Positions 34,816 through 47,772 of a DNA stretch of 64,000 nucleotides are shown piece after piece. The notes under the pieces were generated by a model. The model saw nothing but the letters and a program-made list of their open reading frames with translations, was not told the origin of the DNA and did not search any database. The number at the start of each line of letters is the position of its first letter. The first letter of the stretch is position 1. Origin of the DNA: Arctopsyche grandis (Eukaryota; Arthropoda; Insecta; Trichoptera; Hydropsychidae); assembly GCF_051622035.1 (NCBI RefSeq), contig NC_135360.1:26739206-26803205 (forward strand), given 5' to 3'. Both the position numbers and the translations under genes were made by a program.

Positions 34816-34935
34816 GGTGTGACTGGTATCTTGCATCCTGTTCGCACACACCCCAGTAAAGTACACATTTTGCATCCACTAGTACATGGTATTGTGTGTG
34901 CGTGACCAGGATGCAAACTATCGAAATGTCACTAG
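34816..34935. mobile_element. Small inverted-repeat element interrupted by the MULE-like MITE
   Basis: GTATCTTGCATCCTG...CGCACACAC pairs with GTGTGTGCG...CAGGATGCAAAC. The GTGTGACT terminus was duplicated by the insertion at 34563-34815. Confidence 0.55.
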
Positions 34936-35983
34936 TTACACGGGTAATTTCAACCCTAAACAAATTTTATCAATGTCAAAACCTATTTCGTTGAAAAATT
35001 TTGGCTGGAATTTGGTAAAATTAAAAGTTTCATCAAAATTTTTAATTTAGTTTTCGAGAAAAAAATACCGAATATATGTATGTACATACATACATATGTA
35101 CATAAATATAATATAAGGTGAGCACGTTTAATAGTATCGGATTTTATAATAAAAATAAAATTTAAAATGTGTAAACTGTTGAGAAATATGTATATGTATG
35201 TACATACGTATGTACAATTGAAAATATGTACATTTATTTCTTATTCATGACTTATCAATTACCAATTCTAAGAAAAATAATCATCTCCACACTATGCTTA
35301 ACAAAAAGCAATGTGGTTGCGTACTCCTACCTAATTATTAAATAAATAATTTTTATTATCATTGATTCATCCATCGGCTAACCATGCATTCGGTATATGT
35401 ACATACATATATGGGACAGTTCTCATAAAATTTTCAGCATGAAGTTTCCTTCAATTTATAAGGCCATTTTAATTGAATCAATATTTTGCTGATGTGATTA
35501 TTAACTGATGTATAAGTACTGTCAAGTAAGATATTAGATTGTTTTAAAATACCATCCTGCAAAATGAATACAAATCACATAATAATACTATTAAGTGATC
35601 AACAATAGTTTTACAAATTTGTTTTTTTTCAGAATTGAGCCATTGTCAAAATATTTATCACATGCGTGAATATTCTATGCGATTATACAATAAAAATTAT
35701 TATTTTATTGTATGAAACAAAATAATTTAATATTAAATGATTATTTTTAAAAACTATTATTGCATTGATACTGATACATATTATTTAAAGGTTCTATGTA
35801 TGTACATATGTATATAAACACGCTATCATTAAATTAGTCACATCCTTATTCTACATATGTATATATGTACATATATGCATAATTATCGCATTGTATACTT
35901 ATTATTATGATTACTAGCAATTACAAAAAACCACTCAGTACTTACAACAAATTATTACATTATTCCGTCGATTGGAATTTCAG

Positions 35984-38900
35984 ATGGCACGTTACAAGAA
36001 AACGGAATTGGTTGAGGAGGATATCAGCAGCGTCAGCTCCATTCAGCTAAACGAGGGTGTTTCGACGACCACCACCCACATAAGATACCACACTGTAAGT
36101 GAAAATTACAATCAAACATGCTTATTGTAACTGTTGACGGCGATATTTATACATGATTTGTTCAGAAACATATTTCTCCGGTATGGATAAAATGACTCCG
36201 CATGTATAAACCTTCTGTGTATGTCACGTTTTCCAATGATATTTAACAAGTAAACAAATCAGTACGTGCAAATTGACTTACCACTTTTTCCATAACCGGT
36301 GTACTTTCAGCAACGTATAAAACGGCAAAGTCGGCTTTGGGTCGTTTCATTGCCTTGTACAGTTCCGTCAGACACGTTTTAAAATCCAAACTGTATTTGT
36401 GATTGAATTTGAATTTGAATTGCATAATTATTAAGTGATTTTGGAATACATTGTGAGTGTTTAAATTTTCAAATCAACCAAAGATGGTCGACGTGTATTA
36501 GGTTTTATTGAAATTTCGATTAAAAGTTGCCACAATGCCAAAACTTACTGAATCAAGTTCAAGTGCGAATTTATTTGAACATGTCAGTGCTGCTACGAAA
36601 AGACGTCCTCAAATAGTCGATCAGGTGGTGTTAAAACTACAACTGGTTTAATTTTAATTGTTTTTTATTTTATAAATATAATGTTTTTTTTATTATTTAT
36701 TTATTTCAGGGTATTTCAGTATGGGGTTCTCGCAGCCACTTAGAAAAATGTCTGCTTGTTTTAGTAGCTTCGTTGTTACTTATTGTTGTGGTGCTTACGG
36801 CTTTGCTGTCGGCTTCGCCAGGCTTTACTCCGTCGCCGGCAATTCCATCTCAATGCAGTTAGTATTATTTTTTTTTAATATCTTTACGACAATAGTACAA
36901 TTCGAAGTGTTTTATTGTTGTAGATTTTTCAGATGATAATTTTGAATCAATGTGTCTGACGGACACTTGTGTCTATACGGCAAGCGAGATGGCAAGGTCC
37001 ATCGACAAGACTGTAGATCCGTGCGATGATTTCTACGCATATGCTTGCAATGGATGGATTAAAAACAATCCAATACCGGATGGAAAATCAATGTGGAGTA
37101 TATTTGGAAAGATCGAGCTCCAAAATCAACTAATTGTTAAAAATATTTTAGGTTTGTATACTTTATTTATAAATATTGATTGTTTGAAAATAAATTTGAT
37201 TGAGTGTTTTATTTGAATTGTTGTAGAAAAAATGGATATTGATAAGGTTAAGTCAAAGGCTGAACAAAAGGCTCGTATTTACTACGATGCATGTATGGAC
37301 GCCAATGAAACTATCGAAGCGTTGGGCGGGGCTCCTCTTCAGGAAATTATTCGCAAAATTGGCGGTTGGAATATTTCGAATAGTGGATTCAATGTACAAA
37401 AATTCGATTTTCAGGCAATTCTTCAAAATTTACAAAATGGGTCAGTAAAACAATGTGTAATCGATATCATTGCATTATTATGCTGTATTTATGTGCAGTG
37501 GAAATCGTTCAACACAAAACCATACGGGCAGAATAATTTGTTTGTGCTAAAAGAATTTCACATCCCAAGCCGGGATCCTTAGCTAGCATGCTTAACCGTT
37601 TGAATGCTGACAAACGCCGATCGGCGTTTTGCCAACAACTCCATGAGCCTGAAATAGGCGTTGTTTTTTGAGTATGTACATAAAAAATAAACAAGAATAC
37701 TACCCGCTAAACCTTTCCAGGTAGCATTGAAAAAAAATGCATTGAACATAGCTCGTGTAATCCGTATCAATGTTTATAAAGACTTGTTTACACCGGAATC
37801 TCTGAATTTATAACCATAGCAGAATTTACCGATGGAAATCCCTAACTGCTGAGTATTTTAGGATTGTTGCTTGGCATTTAGATTGTGAGCATTATATTTT
37901 AACAACAATGAAGAAGATGAAACTATTTTTCGAAAAATACATTCATTAATAGACTCCTTTTGTTTATTTTATATTGTGGCAAGATATATAAGAGAATCTA
38001 AACACACCTTTAAAAAACTTGAAATCCTTGGCGGTAGTGATCTAGGGTTTTTTTGGATTAGCTACAATTTTTATACCTGCTTTCTATTGGATTTCTAATT
38101 GGAAATGTTGGCGAAATTTTCAGCGTGGCGGACTATCAACAGAAAAAAAAGTCAGCACTCAAAGGGTTAATGCCCCCACCAAAAAAAGTTTTAAGATTGA
38201 AATTAAAAATCATTTCATCAATATTTTTCACAATTCACATTAAGAAGTAATAAGATTGAGGATCACCTGATAAGTGATATATATTTTCATGTCATGGTGT
38301 AAAAATTATAGCTAAGGTATCACCGACATGTTACTACTTGAAAATAACTTCGAAGTACTAAGACGAAAGGCACTTCTAACGTTACAAATTAACAAAAATA
38401 AATTGATCTCGGTGCTGGCCCCCCTCGTAGCCCGGGCCCCCATTCTATTGCTATGGATATCCCCCCGATGCCCGGGCCATGACATAGATGTAGCGCAAAA
38501 GTATTACCATTTTATTATAACTCAAAAGGAAATAGCACTTTGTCGTCGCCCTGATATTTCTGCCATTGCACTGATTTAACTGAAATTCATGTAGATTAAC
38601 AAATGTGTCACTAGCACGAGATTTACCACTTTAGACGTGTCGTTGCTCACTATAAACCGTAACTGTCGACCTAGTTAAGATAGTTATGTATAAACTATCA
38701 ACAATTTGGTGACTATGCAACGATTAGCGTATATTTTTGTCTTTTTCATTTTGTTTCATGTTCAAACAATATATGAAACTATATAACATATCGTCAGTAC
38801 TGAAATGTGTCTTATTTCAGGTTAACCATTTTGCGTTTTCGTAATATACGATTTCCACTGTATGTATGTATTTTTGTGATTTAATAATATTAATATTTTT

Positions 38901-41900
38901 TATGAAATTTTCAGTTATAATTTAGGCGGGCTTTTTAACTGGGCTGTCGGTGAAGATGATAAAAGTTCCTCGAAGCATGTAATCATAGTAAGTTTTATAC
39001 AATTGATATTTATGTATAATTTATACAAAACGATATTTTCCAGAAAATATTAATTTAATTGGATTTAATAGATAAGCTTCAGACTAAAAATGCAATTTAT
39101 ATACCACATTTAGTATTGTTTATTATCATGAGAAATTTCTGACCAAATTGGTTACCCATCATGCTCTAAACTTTGCCAATAGGACGAAGTTGTACATTCA
39201 GACAATAATTGTAATTAGGGTGATTATAATTCCCGTTTTGGCCGGGACAGTCCCGTTTTTACGTGCTTTCCGTTCCCCTTTCAGTCCCGTCGTTTTCATA
39301 AAATTGTTTGATTTGTATCATTTTGTCCGTTCACTGATGCGTTGAATAATTTTTTTGAAAAAATTGCTTTTGCTATAATTTTCATCATAATTATTTTTAG
39401 ATAACTGTAAAATACGATATTATATTATATTATATTTAATTTTCTTCTTTTAAAGAAATGTACGTTCTGGTAAATTATATTACTTAACAAAAAAAGAAAT
39501 GAAATTTAAAGAAAGCAAATTTTCAGTTGCACATAATTTTTTTAATTAAAAGAAACTGAGATTATCTTTTTAGAAAATTTGTAGCCATTTTATTTGTTAA
39601 TTTTACGCGTTTCACATATAATAGTAATTTTTTCACATATTATATAGTAATATTTTTCTTGTACACAAGAATTGTGCATTATCAAAAAAAAATATATATA
39701 ATACCTTGACAATACTAATGCTTTGTTTTAGGGAAAAATTATAAAATTTTTGGCGGTGCAACAATTTTTTTTATGTAGGGGGAGGGGGACAATTTTTTCG
39801 CGGTGCGTCCCATTTTAGTCCTGATGATGGTCACCCTAATTATAATCAAATTTCAGTCATATTGGGACTGTTCGGCTTTCATTTGACTGAAAATTGAATG
39901 ATAATATGTTACTTATTATATTATTTAAAAAAATCAAACATTGTTATTTCCCATACCTGATTTCTCACTCCAAAATCTTTTAAATATGAAATTAAATTGA
40001 TTTTAGATCGATCAAGGTGGTCTCAATTTACCGACGAGAGACAATTATTTGAACAAGACGTCTCATAAAAAGATTTTAGACGCCTATTTAGAATTTATGA
40101 CTAAAATATCTGTTTTGCTCGGCGGTAATGAAACGCACGCCAAAGAACAGATGTCGCTCGTGATTGATTTCGAAACTGAACTTGCAAATATTACAATACC
40201 GGCCGAAAATAGGAGAGACGAAGAACTGCTCTATATGAATATGACAGTGACGGAATTGGAAGTAATGGCTCCATTTCTACGTTGGCAAGACTTTTTCAAC
40301 GACGCGTTTAGAAGAGTCAACAAGAAAATCTCTAACAAGGATAAAGTTGTCGTGTATGCCTCAGACTATCTGAAAAAGTTGAGCAGGGTCGTTGCGAAAT
40401 TCATGGAAACAGATAAAGGAAAAAAGTTAGTTGTCAAAAATATAATTGATTTTTTAAAGTTTGGATTATCAATTTTAAACTTTACCTAAATTTTCAGCAC
40501 GATGAATAATTATTTTGTATGGCAAGCGGCAAAATCGTTGTCTCCGTATCTATCAAAAGCGTTTAGAGATGCGGCTAAGATACTTAGGAAAGCTATTTTT
40601 GGCTCCGAAGGTGGAGAGGAATTGTGGCGGTATTGTGTGACAGATACGAATAATGCAATAGGTATATTATTTAACATTATTATCATGGAAAAATAATATA
40701 CAGCAGTAAAAATGTTTTGCTATCAAATCAGGTTTCGCTGTCGGAGCAATGTTCGTTCGTGAAGTATTCCACGGTCCTTCGAAACCTCAGGCTGAAGAAA
40801 TGATCGAAGGTCTCAGGACTGCTTTCAAAAGAAATCTAAAGAATTTAGCTTGGATGGATTCGGAAACTCGAGAAGCAGCCATACTTAAAGCTGACGCTAT
40901 AAGTGATATGATCGGTTAGTATGGAATACTTTTCCAATCAAATTTTAATATACATATTTGAATTGAATTTATGGAATTAATCAATGTTTTTTTTTAGGAT
41001 TTCCGGATTACATCCTCAATCCTCAAGAGCTTGATAAACAGTATTCTGATCTTAAAGTTGAGCCGAACAAATATTTTCAAAACAACATCATGGTAAACTT
41101 TCATGCATTGAGAAAGAATTTGGAAAGGTTGGATCAACCGGTCAACAGAACCAGATGGGGTAATAATTGTTATGATTCTATTCGATTTAAAATATATTGA
41201 GCCAATTTTGACACACTCTTTATAACGTTTTAGGCATGACTCCGACTACCGTCAACGCTTACTATACTCCGACCAAAAACCAAATAGTGTTTCCGGCTGG
41301 AATATTGCAAATACCTTTCTACGATGGCAGAAATCCTAGAAGTATCAATTATGGCGCTATAGGTGTAGTTATGGGACACGAACTGACCCATGCTTTTGAT
41401 GACCAAGGACGGGAATATGATAGGTATATATTATTCGTTCTTTTTATATGAGTGTTTATTTGAAATTAAATTTATTAAAATTGTTTGTACTACATTGTAG
41501 GAATGGAAACTTAAATCAATGGTGGAACAATAAAACTACTAACCAGTTTAAACTGAGGACTGCTTGTATCAGGGATCAATATTCAAATTACACTTTAGAG
41601 GGAACTAAACTGAATGGAAAGCAAAGCTTAGGTATTTGTACTTTCACGCTTGTACTTAAAAAGTTTTGAGTGGTATATTGTTTTCGAATAATGTTTGTTT
41701 GTATTATAGGAGAAAATATAGCAGATAATGGTGGTTTGAAGGCTGCTTTCAACGCTTATTTAGACTACACTAAAAATGCACTCAAGAATGAAACTTTGCC
41801 CGGTCTCAATTTCACTCATCGGCAATTGTTTTTCGTATCATTTGCACAGGTGATTAATTCGCTTATTTGGTTTGAATTGTTCTTACTTGAATAGTTGATT

Positions 41901-42098
41901 GATTTTTATTGCATGTTTTAGGTGTGGTGTTCGTCGATGACGAAAGAAGCCTCGACTCTTATGATAGAAAAAGACGATCATTCCGCACCGAGGTATCGTG
42001 TCATAGGTTCGTTGACAAATCTTCCAGAGTTCTCCAGGGAGTTTAATTGCTCTCTGGGCTCCAAGATGAATCCAGTAAAGAAGTGTGAAGTATGGTGA
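35984..42098 (+). CDS. Nep: Neprilysin, M13 zinc metalloendopeptidase (13 coding exons, 779 aa)
   Basis: Exons: 35984-36094, 36710-36857, 36924-37151, 37227-37440, 38915-38987, 40007-40425, 40498-40661, 40732-40914, 40998-41159, 41234-41423, 41501-41631, 41710-41849, 41922-42098. All introns are GT-AG and phases agree throughout, giving 2,340 coding bases. The product is a type II membrane protein: cytoplasmic residues 1-50, anchor about 51-70, then an extracellular peptidase that cleaves small peptides. DPCDDFY (118-124) opens the M13 N-domain. NAYY (575-578) binds substrate. HELTH (616-620) holds two zinc ligands and the catalytic glutamate; ENIAD (676-680) gives the third. His741 and Arg747 match human His711 and Arg717. 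The end CEVW is canonical. Length is normal for the family. The 36924 acceptor has an in-frame alternative 9 bp downstream. The ATG directly follows an acceptor, so 5' exons lie upstream. The start MARYKKTE...HIRYHT resembles insect neprilysin-1-like proteins; exact orthology was not tested. Confidence 0.97.
37596..38166 (-). mobile_element. piggyBac-like MITE, copy 2, in neprilysin intron 4
   Basis: Flanked by TTAA on both sides (37592-37595, 38167-38170). Terminal repeats CCGTTTGAATGCTGAC and (inverted) CCCTTTGAGTGCTGAC. 571 bp, noncoding, with an internal palindrome around CGCCGATCGGCG. Collinear with 22791-23371 in the opposite direction. It lies inside the intron and does not touch splice sites. 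Confidence 0.85.
38171..38350 (+). repeat. Dispersed repeat abutting the piggyBac-like MITE
   Basis: The reverse complement of this stretch is found split at 44285-44358 and 45778-45894. The piggyBac-like MITE is attached to the same end in both places, so the pair was copied as a unit. The sequence here serves as an empty site for the insertion at 44359. Confidence 0.75.
39216..39838. mobile_element. Nonautonomous hAT element in neprilysin intron 5
   Basis: TAGGGTGATTATAATTCCCG at the left pairs with the inverted right end TAGGGTGACCATCATC. Flanked by ATTGTAAT and ATTATAAT, an 8-bp duplication with one difference. 623 bp, noncoding. Subterminal GTCCCG/CCCGTTTT motifs recall the larger element at 20511-21920. 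Confidence 0.75.
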
Positions 42099-43599
42099 TT
42101 CTGTTCGTATATATTTGGTATTAAATTTACAAGAGGGTAATTTGTAACAAAAAGAAATTAAGGAAAAGAGTTTACAAATGAAATGAAAATTTTTGCTGTG
42201 CATAAATTTATATACTCTTTATAAATATATTACATTTTGTAAACATCTATGTCTACCTTGAAGAAAATGAAAAATAACCAGTAAAATGTCTATATAACAT
42301 TATAGTTTCACAAAACAATGCTAGTCATATACATATTGATGTAACAGTATCATTGAAGGTTTGTATGTTTTCGTGTGTTTATATTTTATTCTTAGGCTGT
42401 GTAATTGATGGAAAGCTCTCAATGTTTACTATGTAAGAAAATGTATAAGCATGAGTTAAAATTAAAAAAAAATAGCTTATTTATATTGCCCTAATTTTAA
42501 GATTGTTCTCTGTGATGTTTGCTATTTATATTATATTATTATATTAAGGTAATATTTATTTAACTGGTGTATGATATAATCATCAAAATTACAAAAATTT
42601 TCTGATCGTCGTTCATAGCAAAATGTGTCACCGTAACTAGATTTTAAATGTATTTTCAGAATTTTATTTAAAACAATACAAAAAATAGATCTATTAGTCT
42701 TCCTGTAGATAGTACATATATTATTATAATAATTACGTGTCTGTTTTAAAGATGAAACATAATAATAAAACTAAAAAAAAATATTTATTACAAATTTAAC
42801 TAACATATCTACATAACTTTCATAAGAGATATAACTTTATATTTTTGTTTATAATCTTTTCATGTTATATTTTAAAAGTGTGTGTAATGTATGTTTATGT
42901 AATATTTCCATTTAATTTTTGTACATTTTTTTTTATATTTTCTTTATGCCGTTTATGTTATGTAAATACAAATGTTAAAGTGGAGCTTTCGTTTACATTA
43001 TTTTGGAATTTCAATCTATACTTATTTTGCCAATTTATAACTCCAATAAATACTTGCGGAACAATTGAAATTTTTAGGCTGATAAGCCACACTGTATTTG
43101 CAAAGATGTTGTATACAATCAATATTTTGATGATTATATTTAAACGCAACTTTGATCATTTTGTACAATTTCAATGTCAATAATCTTTCTCCTGGTGCTG
43201 TGTGATTATCATCGCCGTATTCTCAGGAATGTGATTCGAATAACAGAACAATGACGTAGTGTGAATTGAACTACATATAACTGTTAAAAATTATTTATTA
43301 TAATCATTGAATATAAGAGACATACCCAAATATTCATTGCGTGTTTATTTATCCACACTTTTCCTCTCCTACTGCATTAAATATGTACCTATAAATATAA
43401 AAGATCACCATATCATAAGCATATCCACAAAAAAATAGCCTTGATTAAAATTTGATATTGATTTTTTATGCCGTTCGCTTGATAGTCACATACGACATAA
43501 ATTGAAACTTTACGTCACAAACCAGACATTTTAAGTGATAGCGAATAAAGGTTTATGTTTTATTCAATGATAATGTTATTAAATTTCAGAATTAATTAA
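42099..43599 (+). other. Neprilysin 3' UTR and downstream AT-rich DNA
   Basis: Begins after the TGA at 42096-42098. ATTAAA at 42119 and AATAAA at 42764 are possible poly(A) signals, but none is distinctive in such AT-rich DNA, so the transcript end is not fixed. No other gene is visible up to about 43.6 kb. Confidence 0.4.
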
Positions 43600-44080
43600 T
43601 TAAATACTCATATTCGTCTAATCTATTATACGTACATAAATACTCAGTCATTGATAAGCACCATGTATCACACTTTAATGGTTAAAAATTTTTAATTGGT
43701 TCTGGTTCAACTCTCGAGAACGACTATGGCCTATATTTTTTTTATTTTGTATAGGTATTTAATTATTCATGCAAATATGTAAAATAGCCTTACAGATAGA
43801 CTGTATAAGATACGGGCGGAAAGAAAATGTTTTGCTTTTTCAAATTGGGAAAATTCAAATTTCAGGTAAGTTTGCATATTAATTATACAAATGCGGCATG
43901 ATTGGCAATCACTGTTGAGCATGAACTTGAGTAGGCCGATTAGAGAGCAGACGGCTGGACAATAGAACCCGACCTTGCCCCATTTGTCCCGTATGACGTG
44001 TTCGGAAAACTATCTGACCCCACTTACGGTCAAACCACCTGGGCTTAATTCAAAATTTAAATACATATTGCATTTGAATA
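43600..44080 (+). repeat. ~470-bp duplicated block, copy 1
   Basis: Aligns with 47105-47560. The core (43905-44040: TGAACTTGAGTAGGCCGATT, AGAGAGCAGACGGC, CATTTGTCCCGTATGACGTG) is far better conserved than the AT-rich flanks. A 43-codon minus-strand frame is open in both copies, but most differences in it change the amino acid, which argues against a coding role. Confidence 0.6.
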
Positions 44081-44367
44081 TGGGAGAAAATTTTACAAGC
44101 AGACATACAAATACATATGCATAATGATACCTAAATATAGGGCCGGCGCGTCATATTTATACTAATTCTTGTATGTGCGGTTCAATTTTTGGCGTCTTTT
44201 CTTAAAAAAAAAATCGTTTTTAACAAAAAAAAAAATTTTTTCTTAAAAATTGATAATAATTAACCCATTGAGTTTTCGTAATTCGTATTTATGTTCAAGT
44301 AGTAACTTGTCGGTGATACCTTAGCTATTATTTTTACACCATGACATGAAAATATATGGGGTGACCG

Positions 44368-45079
44368 CATGGGCGCCCGCAGAAAATTTTCTAAGGGGAG
44401 GCAAAATATTTTTAAAGTCTTTTTTGTTGCAGTTCACTTTGTCTCTGTGTACGCTTAATATGCACAATCCAGACGGACGTTCATCTTACATTGTAGATCT
44501 AAGCCATGTTTTTACACGATGTAATGTGCTGAACGTTTTCTGATAGATAGATAGCTGAACTGATAGATAATTCGTTTTACAGAATTATCTATCTGACAAA
44601 TAAAATCCTTATTTGGATCTTTAATGGTTGACGCGAAGTGTTCAGCATCTTGTTGAGACCCACGAAGCCATGCTGAGCTGGTATGGTTTCTGGCACATTC
44701 ATTAAAATCTTTGTACTTTGTACAAGGAGTAGTAATGAAGGTACCTTGAATTTCTCTTTGAACTGGTTGCGGAAATAAAACACAGAAAATGAAAAAAGCA
44801 CCTTTTAACCTAGGTGAATATGATAAATTGATAACCATGGAGTATACTGGGTTAGCCAAGATTCCCTGAAACAACGTTTTCCACTTCCTGACATGTCGCC
44901 TTCAAAATCTTATGACGGGTGAGGCTTGTATGGATCAGTTAGCAAACGATACTTAAGCTTAAGATCGATAGGAATCTTTAATGAAGTGATTTAAAATAAA
45001 AGTAACATTATTTGACTATTTTCAATCAATCCAGGGGGGGGCAAGCGCCCCCCCTTGCCCCCCCCTGTGGGCGCCCATG
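44368..45079. mobile_element. Nonautonomous hAT element nested in foldback copy 3
   Basis: Perfect 8-bp flanking duplication GGTGACCG (44360-44367, 45080-45087). Terminal repeats CATGGGCGCCCGCAG and, inverted, CATGGGCGCCCACAG. 712 bp. The interior has GATAGATA repeats and inverted repeats near 44550-44600, but no transposase. Confidence 0.85.
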
Positions 45080-45156
45080 GGTGACCGTGAAAAAGTCGAA
45101 AATGTTCGTTAACATATGAAAATGTTGCATATGTACATATGAAAAACGGTTAGTAT

Positions 45157-45381
45157 CAGTAGCGACTCGTGAAAATTCATAGTGGTGGGGCTGCAGAGAT
45201 ATATTAGGCTGTAGTAGCTCGTTAACCAAACCGGTGATCGAATGAAAACAAAAATAGCATGCATATGTACTATATTGGGAGGCTGCAGCCCGCAGTCTAT
45301 GTAAACGACAAAAATAGCATGCATTTGTACTGTACTGGGGGGTACTGCAGCCCCGCAGCCCATATGGACGGGCCGCCACTA
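45157..45381. mobile_element. hAT MITE, 225 bp, nested in foldback copy 3
   Basis: Perfect 8-bp duplication GTTAGTAT (45149-45156, 45382-45389). Ends CAGTAGCGACTCGTG and, inverted, TAGTGGCGGCCCGTC. Two internal units contain ACAAAAATAGCATGCAT and TGTACT. Confidence 0.85.
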
Positions 45382-45561
45382 GTTAGTATATATATAAGTG
45401 GCGTGTGGTAAGACTCTCTCTCCCCCGTCGTACATCCTCACTTAATTTGCGCGAGCAGGATACAACAGGAACAAGAGGAACAGGCTTTTCCTCCCGTATC
45501 CAGCGTGCGCACATTAAACAAGGCTGTATGACAAAAAGAGAGATAATTTCAACTCATGCTA

Positions 45562-45666
<105 letters not shown>

Positions 45667-45898
45667 CATAGTACCGTTTACCATGCACACTTTTTTTTTG
45701 ATCTTTCGATTGTCGATATTTGCCTTCTGATATTTGCTTTTTCGAACTTTTCACTTTCGGTGCCGTGAGGTAGACCCAAATATATGATATCACTATCAGG
45801 TGATCCTCATTCTTATTATTCCTTAATGTGAATTGTGAAAAATATTGATGAAATGATTTTTAATTTCAATCTTAAAACGTTTTTTGGGTGGGCCTTAA

Positions 45899-46393
45899 CC
45901 TTTCGAGTGCTGACGTCTTTTCTGTTGAAAGACCGCCACGCTGAAAATTTCGCCAACATTTCCAGCTAGAATTATTTGGATATCCAATACAAAGCAGGTA
46001 TAAAAATTGTAGCTAATCCAAACAAATCCTAGATAATTACGGCCGAGGATTTCAGGTTTTTTAAAGGTGTGTTTAGATTCTCTAATATATCTTGCAACAA
46101 TATAAAATAAACAAAAGAAGTCTATTAATGAATAAATTTATCCAAAACTAGTTCCATCTTCTCCATTGTTGTTTAAATGTAATGCTTACAGTCTAAATTC
46201 CAAGCCACAATCTAAAATACTCAGCAGTTAGGGATTTCCATCGGGAAATTCTGCTATGGTTATAAATTCAGACATTCCGGTGTAAACCAGTCTTTATAAA
46301 CATTGATACGGATTACACGACCCATGTTCAATGCATTTTTTTTCAATGCTACCTGCAAAGGCTTAGCGGGTAGTATTCTTGTTTATTTTTTAC
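45899..46393 (+). mobile_element. piggyBac-like MITE, copy 3 (right end missing)
   Basis: TTAA (45895-45898), then CCTTTCGAGTGCTGACGTCT. The body is collinear with 22791-23371 as far as 'GGGTAGTATTCTTGTTTATT' and then stops. Confidence 0.75.
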
Positions 46394-46483
46394 AAAAGGT
46401 TCTTTCTCCCTTAGCAACTGAATCTGGCAAAGTCAGAAGTATTCTCAGTGCTATTAGTATATTTGGAAAGAGTTCCTCTAGGT

Positions 46484-46665
46484 CAGTGGTTTTTAACCTT
46501 GTTGGACTTACTGACCCCCACCAGTTTCATATGCGCATTCACCGAACCCTTCTTAATTGGCACCCGAATCATATTTGTCGGGTGTGTGTCTTGATCTCCG
46601 CCGAACCCCTGAGACTGACTCACCGAACTCCTGGGGTTCGATCAAACCCAGGTTAAGAACCACTG
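46484..46665. mobile_element. hAT MITE with CAGTGGTTnTTAACC ends
   Basis: Perfect 8-bp duplication CTCTAGGT (46476-46483, 46666-46673). Ends CAGTGGTTTTTAACC and, inverted, CAGTGGTTCTTAACC. 182 bp. This terminal sequence is a widespread animal hAT type. Confidence 0.85.
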
Positions 46666-47104
46666 CTCTAGGTTGTTGTTGTATGGGTCCACCTTTCGGC
46701 ACAAACTCTTTTCGAGTCGATGAAGACTCGAAAAATGAATTCGAAAAAAAATGAACTCGTACCAAAGCATTAAGATTAAGAGTGGGGGGGGGGGGGGGGT
46801 AGACCATAATCAACTCTGGTGTCCTACCTTCTTCAATTTTTCGATAAAACAATTTCAAACCTATTTTAACTTTTTCTGCTTCTATAAACAAATTTATTTA
46901 TCACTTAATGCTTAATTTTTCTTTCAGTTGTTTGTCCGACTTTTCTATGTTTCAATTTTATTTAACGTTTTCTTGATACGACGATAGTTTTCCTCTAGGT
47001 CCATCGATGAAAATCCAAAATTAGTATTTTTCGCTTCCGTCAACACATATGCTCACACACATGCTCAATTCGAAATCATTTTTTAAAATCAATATATTTA
47101 TATA

Positions 47105-47560
47105 ATGCACTAAGTAATTAAATATTCATAATCTAGCATACAGTACATGTGTATGTAAATACCTCACTTACATAAATGGTTAAAAATATTCAATTAGTTC
47201 TGGATAATTTTTTTCTATTTTGAGCAATATACATATTTTGCCTTACATATACATATAATATATGTAGATATTCAACTCTGCATACAACTTAACAAAAAAA
47301 AAGTATAAGGTCAAAAAGAAAATGTTATACAATTTTTCATTGGGGAACTTCAAATTTCAGGTATGTTTGCAAATTAATTATGCAAACATGATACGATTAG
47401 CTATCACTGTTGAACATGAACTTGAGTAGACCGATTAGAGAGCAGACGGCGGGACAATAGAACCTGACCTTGCCTCATTTGTCCCGTATGACGTGTTCGG
47501 AAAATTATCTGACCACACTTACGGTCAAACCACCTGTGTTTAATTAAAAAAAATACACAT
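47105..47560 (+). repeat. ~470-bp duplicated block, copy 2
   Basis: See 43600-44080. The same conserved core lies at 47396-47530. Confidence 0.6.
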
Positions 47561-47772
47561 TTGAATATTCTGGAATATCATATTCGCATCAACGTTTGAT
47601 TTTAACCATTTTATAATAACTAAAATCAAAGTTTAGTTACATGAATATTTCACACACTTAAAAAGTATATAAAACCAACTTAAAATTGGAACCCTTTGGA
47701 GTGATTAATTATGACGAATATGTATTTATTTAGCTATATTATAACTGATATGTGTTTTCTTCAGCGGTAGCG

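Noticed and set aside
37441..38914. Neprilysin interrupted or pseudogenised by the transposon in this interval
   Set aside because: The insertion is intronic; flanking exons join in phase (2 to 1) with intact GT and AG sites and the reading frame is complete to the canonical C-terminus.
43905..44040. Duplicated coding exon (43-codon frame open in both copies on the minus strand)
   Set aside because: About seven of the observed differences change the amino acid and few are silent, so there is no sign of protein-level selection.
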